DNA of 64,000 bases from Acididesulfobacillus acetoxydans (GTDB lineage: Bacteria; Bacillota; Desulfitobacteriia; Desulfitobacteriales; Desulfitobacteriaceae). Both the position numbers and the translations under genes were made by a program. Positions 60,366-64,000 of the stretch are shown here, one piece after another. A model generated the notes under the pieces. The model was not told the DNA's origin. It made no database searches and saw only the letters and a program-made list of their open reading frames with translations. Every line of letters begins with the position of its first letter. The first letter of the stretch is position 1. Location: contig NZ_LR746496.1 of NCBI RefSeq assembly GCF_902729405.1, positions 4,092,001 to 4,156,000 of the forward strand. The letters are read 5' to 3'.

Positions 60366-60486
60366 AAATTAGTCCCCCTCTTATAGTTTTTATACAAATA
60401 TTTACTCCCTGCCATGACGGCTTAGATTAATGCGACCGATTATTACTTAACATTCTTCCGTAGCGTATAATATATTCATAATTGGC

Positions 60487-60629
60487 TAATTAGATTCCCC
60501 TGAAAAACTGCTAATTCGAAGAAATCTCTGCCAGAGATATCCAACCCAACTCGCATGAATAAAGGGTTTAGCAACGGAGGCATTGGCTGGATGTTATAAA
60601 ATAGGGACTTTTTCAGGGGAATCTAATTA
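60487..60629. mobile_element. 143-bp MITE-like element with 21-bp perfect inverted repeats
   Basis: The terminal sequence TAATTAGATTCCCCTGAAAAA (60487-60507) is repeated exactly in inverse at 60609-60629. There is no coding capacity inside, but an internal hairpin (ATCTCTGGCAGAGAT type) is present. The ends begin with TA, as in IS630/mariner-type insertions. The rest of 60366-60721 has no gene. Confidence 0.75.
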
Positions 60630-60721
60630 CGGGAACACGTTGTTAAGTGAAGATGGTCGAACCCCATATTAAGGATCCGCAGGACGGCGCTCCCTTGAAG
60701 AATACCATCCTTATAATGACT

Positions 60722-61585
60722 TCACCAATATATTTGATAAAAATAGTTAGGACAAATCATCTTATAACTTTTTGTCAAATTACACTCATCACATAGTAAC
60801 TGAAAATTTGTTGAGTCGTTTGATCCACCTTTTTCGAGAGGCACTACGTGGTCAAAATGAGCACCTTTATCATCAACGATATTTAATAATCCGGTCAAAT
60901 CCTTGCCACAATGTTGACATTTTCCTCTGTCCCGGAAATAAATTGCCTTTTTCAGCCAAACTGTACATCTTCTTATATGACCACTTTCATCAAAAACGTC
61001 CGATGTAATATTCTTTTGATTCATATATGCTGATAGAAAGAAGTTAAATTGAAATAGAACTAACAATAAATAAAATGTTGCAGTAACAACACTGCCTTCA
61101 ATATTTTCGAATAGCCCAATTATTTCATCGCAAATCTCTCTAAATCCTTGAGTATATTTAGAGTCGTTTTTTAAATTTGAATCTTCAAATTCCTTATTAA
61201 GTTTTAATAAATTTTCGGGATAATCTTTTACACTTATATTATATTCATTTAATACTTTGACTTTAGCATCTAAAAATACCTTAATAAATTCAAGCTCTAA
61301 ATCTTCAATAATTGAATCAACAAAATAATATCTCTCATTTTTTAAATAATTTATAAAATAGACTCTAATAAATTCATGTAACAAAGTATTCTTGTCTGGT
61401 TTTAGAAGTTTAGCTGAATTCTCCTCAATCATATATTTAATAAAATCATCTGCCTCAATCGCATCTATCCAAAGCATGGTGTTTAGATTACTTTCAACAT
61501 CATCTGAATTAAACAGACTAATCATCTTATCAGCAATAGAGAACGCGAAGTGCATATCTATACGTTTTATTTTATTTTCTGGCAT
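60722..61585 (-). CDS. HNH endonuclease-domain protein
   Basis: 287 aa. The C-terminal HNH domain is clear: RGKCQHCGKDLTG, then FDHVVPLEKGGSNDSTNFQ and LLCDECNLTKS, with the two zinc CxxC pairs and His-Asn-His core. The N-terminal 200 residues are helical and unassigned. ATG 61585 (MPENKIKRIDMHF) has GAGAGG nine bases upstream. It is AT-rich like 59700-60365, and the two probably arrived together. It could be a defence nuclease or part of a mobile element. The gap 61586-61852 has no gene. Confidence 0.85.
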   Translation of the reverse strand: MPENKIKRIDMHFAFSIADKMISLFNSDDVESNLNTMLWIDAIEADDFIKYMIEENSAKLLKPDKNTLLHEFIRVYFINYLKNERYYFVDSIIEDLELEFIKVFLDAKVKVLNEYNISVKDYPENLLKLNKEFEDSNLKNDSKYTQGFREICDEIIGLFENIEGSVVTATFYLLLVLFQFNFFLSAYMNQKNITSDVFDESGHIRRCTVWLKKAIYFRDRGKCQHCGKDLTGLLNIVDDKGAHFDHVVPLEKGGSNDSTNFQLLCDECNLTKSYKMICPNYFYQIYW

Positions 61586-61852
61586 GCTTAAATCCTCTCT
61601 TGCGAAATTCCCGCGCATAAAGGCGCGGCCTTTCAGTGATTCGGCTAACGTCCCGCGTATTCCTGAAGTCTGCTTATTATTTTCATGTTCTCTCAGATTT
61701 TATGAAAACGCTGTTATCCGTTGCCACGATAAAGACTTTCTTAAAGCAAGTTTTTAAAAAATAAGTAGCAACTATGTGCTCCTTAGTTGATTAAGCTACT
61801 TGCATATTCGTTTAGCAACACGGCCCGTTTTTCAACAAAATCCTCGTATTGC

Positions 61853-62632
61853 CTACCTCCCCCTCAACGCCTGGCCCAAAATCGCCGAACGCCTGGCCGC
61901 TTTGGCCGCTTCATACTGGCTTTTAATCACTCCCACTTCATCCGTCGGCAGACCGTCGGAGACCAGTTCGGAGTGCAGGGAGCCCATGATGCTGTAGAAG
62001 CGATTATCCACATTAGCCTCTAAAAGATTTCCTGCCTGGATATATTTCTGGGCCAGGGCCGCACGGTTAAGGGTACCGGCCGCTTTGTCCTCCCGGTACT
62101 CCTGAACAGCCGCCGCGTACAACGTATCCAAGCGGCTGAGGGCTACGTTTTGCAAAGAACGGATTTCCGGCTGATACTGCCCGACGACCCCGGCCTCTGT
62201 GAGCGACGGGGCTCCACTCCCGAGAGACGAATTGGGATTTCCCCCGGACGTACCTCCCGGTACACCACCGCTGGGGTCATGGCTCCCCGAGCCGGTACTC
62301 GCTGACAAACCCCCCGATGAACCTCGGGACGAGTCGAAAGGCACAGTGGACCCAGGTGCTCCGGGATCCGCACCGCCCGGCTTCACCCCTGCTCCCTGCC
62401 CGGTCACTCCAGTCCCCTGCCCGGCCACGCCCCCGGAAGCAGCGGAATTCTTCCCCCCGGCGCTATCCGGAAACGTGTTGAAGAAGTTCGCTCCGAACTG
62501 GTGATAGAGCTGCTGCTTCACTTTGGGGTTAACCCGGAAAAAGGTATTGTATCCCCAAAGTCCCACAACGGCTAAGACCACAACGATCACACTTGTCAGT
62601 ATCAGAAGTTTCTTTTTCATCGTCTTTTCCAC
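61853..62632 (-). CDS. Membrane-anchored protein with Gly/Pro/Ser-rich linker (copy D)
   Basis: About 259 aa, close duplicate of 46119-46910: the same anchor (LLILTSVIVVVLAVVGLWGY), a rearranged and slightly shorter Gly-rich linker with a GQGTGVTGQGAGV duplication, and the same helical C-terminal domain ending KAARRSAILGQALRGR. GTG 62632 with AGGAG five bases upstream, or ATG 62620. Linker length differs between copies by repeat gain and loss. Function unknown. Confidence 0.75.
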   Translation of the reverse strand: MEKTMKKKLLILTSVIVVVLAVVGLWGYNTFFRVNPKVKQQLYHQFGANFFNTFPDSAGGKNSAASGGVAGQGTGVTGQGAGVKPGGADPGAPGSTVPFDSSRGSSGGLSASTGSGSHDPSGGVPGGTSGGNPNSSLGSGAPSLTEAGVVGQYQPEIRSLQNVALSRLDTLYAAAVQEYREDKAAGTLNRAALAQKYIQAGNLLEANVDNRFYSIMGSLHSELVSDGLPTDEVGVIKSQYEAAKAARRSAILGQALRGR

Positions 62633-62648
62633 CCATTCTCCTTGGTCC

Positions 62649-62771
62649 TTAGGAACGCAGCACAAAGAAACCAATGACAACCGCCGCAACCAGCACGATG
62701 GTCAGAGTAATTATAACCTCCTGACGACTGGGCTTTTGCAAAAAAGCACCTTTAAAAGCTTTCCACGGCAT
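62649..62771 (-). CDS. 40-aa single-helix membrane peptide, MPWK family (copy D)
   Basis: ATG 62771 with GGAGGTG upstream encodes MPWKAFKGAFLQKPSRQEVI and the helix LTIVLVAAVVIGFFVL ending RS. It lies 16 bases before the anchored-protein GTG and 26 bases after the DUF457-like gene, so the three form one transcription unit. Confidence 0.78.
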   Translation of the reverse strand: MPWKAFKGAFLQKPSRQEVIITLTIVLVAAVVIGFFVLRS

Positions 62772-62797
62772 CCGTTTCACCTCCGCCCAAGACGACC

Positions 62798-63342
62798 CTA
62801 TCCCATTTTCCCGGTCCTTAAGGGGGTTGAAAACCCACGCCGCTTGTAGAGTCTGACGGCAAAGTAGGTTGTGATCCCAAGCCCGATGATTTCAGAGATG
62901 TAGATGTAGGGATCCGTCATCAGGCCTTGAAATTCCGAGTAAACCCAAGCCATCTTGGCCGCCGGAACGGCTCCGTTCGTCTGTTGACTCAGCTGTGTGC
63001 TGATGAACGGCCAAAACCAGATACGCGGCAACATCCACATGCGGTCGAACACTTCGTGTAACATACTCGCTCCGGCCAACACCAGCCAGCCCAGCTTATC
63101 ATACCGGTACAACCGATATAACCCTATCCCCGTGAGAAGTAGGACAAAAGCTAAGGTGTGGGCATAGACCCTCCCGCTCTCAAATGTACTCTGAAACAGG
63201 ACTCTCCCGATGGGTTTATCGATAAGGTCCGGAAGGAGTGAACCGACCCCCACCAGCCGATAATCCAGCCTTTTTTCGCCGGTAACCTTTTCGACCCCCC
63301 GGCCGCCAAGGTCGTAAAACCCACATGACCAAAAATGAACAT
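62798..63342 (-). CDS. DUF457/YdjM-like membrane protein (copy D), expressed through a -1 shift at A6
   Basis: ATG 63342 with AAAGGA upstream opens MFIFGHVGFTTLAAGGSKRL. At GCG AAA AAA GGC (T6 at 63271-63276 on the plus strand) a -1 slip gives AAKK-RLDYRLVGVGSLL, the family sequence, and reads to 62798 (about 181 aa, last helix YISEIIGLGITTYFAV). In zero frame only a 63-aa protein is made. The A6 run is a good site for ribosomal or polymerase slippage, but mutation or sequencing error cannot be excluded. Copy C shares the same run. Function unknown; an integral membrane protein beside surface genes. Confidence 0.65.
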
Positions 63343-63458
63343 CTTTTATCCTTTCGTGCCTTGGGTGACTTCGGAACCTTGGCGTTGACTTATACTTCGA
63401 CCGCATATTTCCCCTCGCCTCGTACCCAGCCCCCATCCGCCGCCCCCCGCTCGGACGC

Positions 63459-63749
63459 TCACGACCTCAGCAGCGTACCTTCGGCCAGGTCCGTCGTTTG
63501 TCCTTGGGTTTCAGTCTGAGGTTCGGATTGGGTCTGTGTCTGTGTCCGATTAAGGGTCGGCTGAGCAGCCTGCGAGGATATTTGCGTCGGTTGACTTGAC
63601 ACTGTTTGGCCGGACAGATTCTTCGCCGCCACGGGATTGCCACTGCGCTTGGACCCCCAATTGGTCCGAAGATAGAGTGCGATTATAGCCACAACCGCTA
63701 TTACAAAGGTTACTCCGACAATACGTATCTCTACATGTTTCCTGCGCAT
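63459..63749 (-). pseudogene. Truncated SGNH gene fused to the rfbC tail
   Basis: ATG 63749 opens like 53494-54330 (MRRKHVEIRIVGVTFVIAVV) and runs through the Thr/Gln-rich linker. At 63492 it switches to the last codons of rfbC (DLAEGTLLRS, compare [10 protein letters not shown] at 49585). The catalytic domain is absent. The join is a clean recombination point between copies of 54080 and 49617. Confidence 0.9.
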
Positions 63750-64000
63750 TTCGTTCCTCCCACGACGCTGACGTGTTACATCCCTACAAGGGCAACGCTC
63801 AGATTATTTCAACGCCCACTTTATGAGTGGGCAGGACTTATCGTCAAGAAGACCGATGGGGCTTTCTAATCTGCCTTAAGACGATCAGTAATGCGCCCTA
63901 TTTTACGGACGAAAAAACGCTGGAGCCTACTTATTTGAAGGCTTTGGCCAAGTTAATCAATCGCGCTGTGTTGCAATTTCATTGTCAGAATACTTTCCCG
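63493..64000. repeat. R repeat, copy 3, with SGNH upstream region, cut by window edge
   Basis: Matches 54080-54580 along its length, with scattered changes and a 6-bp CTGTGT insertion. It includes the SGNH start, the GCCCAC...GTGGGC hairpin, the VanZ tail and the beginning of the unknown frame. The segment 63750-64000 has no other gene. Confidence 0.88.

Noticed and set aside
1-64000. rRNA and tRNA genes
   Set aside because: No conserved rRNA segments or cloverleaf with TTCGANNC arm were recognised on either strand by eye; a tRNAscan-type search would be decisive.

Overview
The window looks like chromosomal DNA of a Gram-positive, Clostridia-type Bacillota: strong GGAGG-type ribosome binding sites, frequent GTG/TTG starts, a CUT1 sugar ABC operon with a ROK repressor, VanZ proteins, a GHKL kinase with a LytTR regulator, and a BREX type 4 gene set. 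The species cannot be named from sequence alone. Almost every gene is on the minus strand. No rRNA, tRNA or CRISPR array was found.

Layout. (1) 1-7.9 kb: an alpha-glucan (isomalto-oligosaccharide/dextran) operon, read right to left: solute-binding lipoprotein, ROK regulator, two permeases, GH66 and GH13 enzymes, with a promoter, GTTGAAC operators and tandem repeats in the leaders. (2) 7.9-16.3 kb: an IS605-like hairpin remnant, a 40-aa membrane peptide, a YdcF-type protein, and two near-identical CapF-like epimerase-cupin genes that flank a nuclease-helicase and a decayed MNT/HEPN toxin-antitoxin. (3) 16.4-19.1 kb: a two-component system. (4) 19.2-28.2 kb: a 1990-aa DUF4011/helicase/Vsr defence protein, fragments of a second copy, a truncated gene, a Fic protein and a decayed phage amidase. 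(5) 28.9-46.2 kb: a lower-GC island bracketed by two pairs of long direct repeats. It carries one compact operon: HARE-HTH protein, brxP (PAPS-reductase-like with ferredoxin), brxC, pglZ, a 63-aa zinc-ribbon protein, short brxL and a cysteine desulfurase. (6) 46-54.4 kb: surface and exopolysaccharide genes, with rfbDBAC (dTDP-L-rhamnose) surrounded by duplicated VanZ, SGNH, DUF457-like, Gly-rich anchored and 40-aa membrane genes. (7) 54.4-64 kb: more copies of the same modules, broken up by an IS91-like element, an IS1634-type element with a 5-bp target duplication, a MITE and an AT-rich islet with an HNH and an unknown gene.

The most interesting system is the 30.4-44.0 kb operon. It combines BREX proteins (PglZ, BrxC, BrxL) with the sulfur chemistry of Dnd phosphorothioation (cysteine desulfurase plus PP-loop/Fe-S protein), has no DNA methyltransferase, and starts with a HARE-HTH protein that could bind modified DNA. 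A second theme is the amplified, recombining surface module. It includes an unrecognised 40-aa membrane-peptide family in four copies and a membrane protein that can only be read in full through a -1 frameshift at an A6 run.
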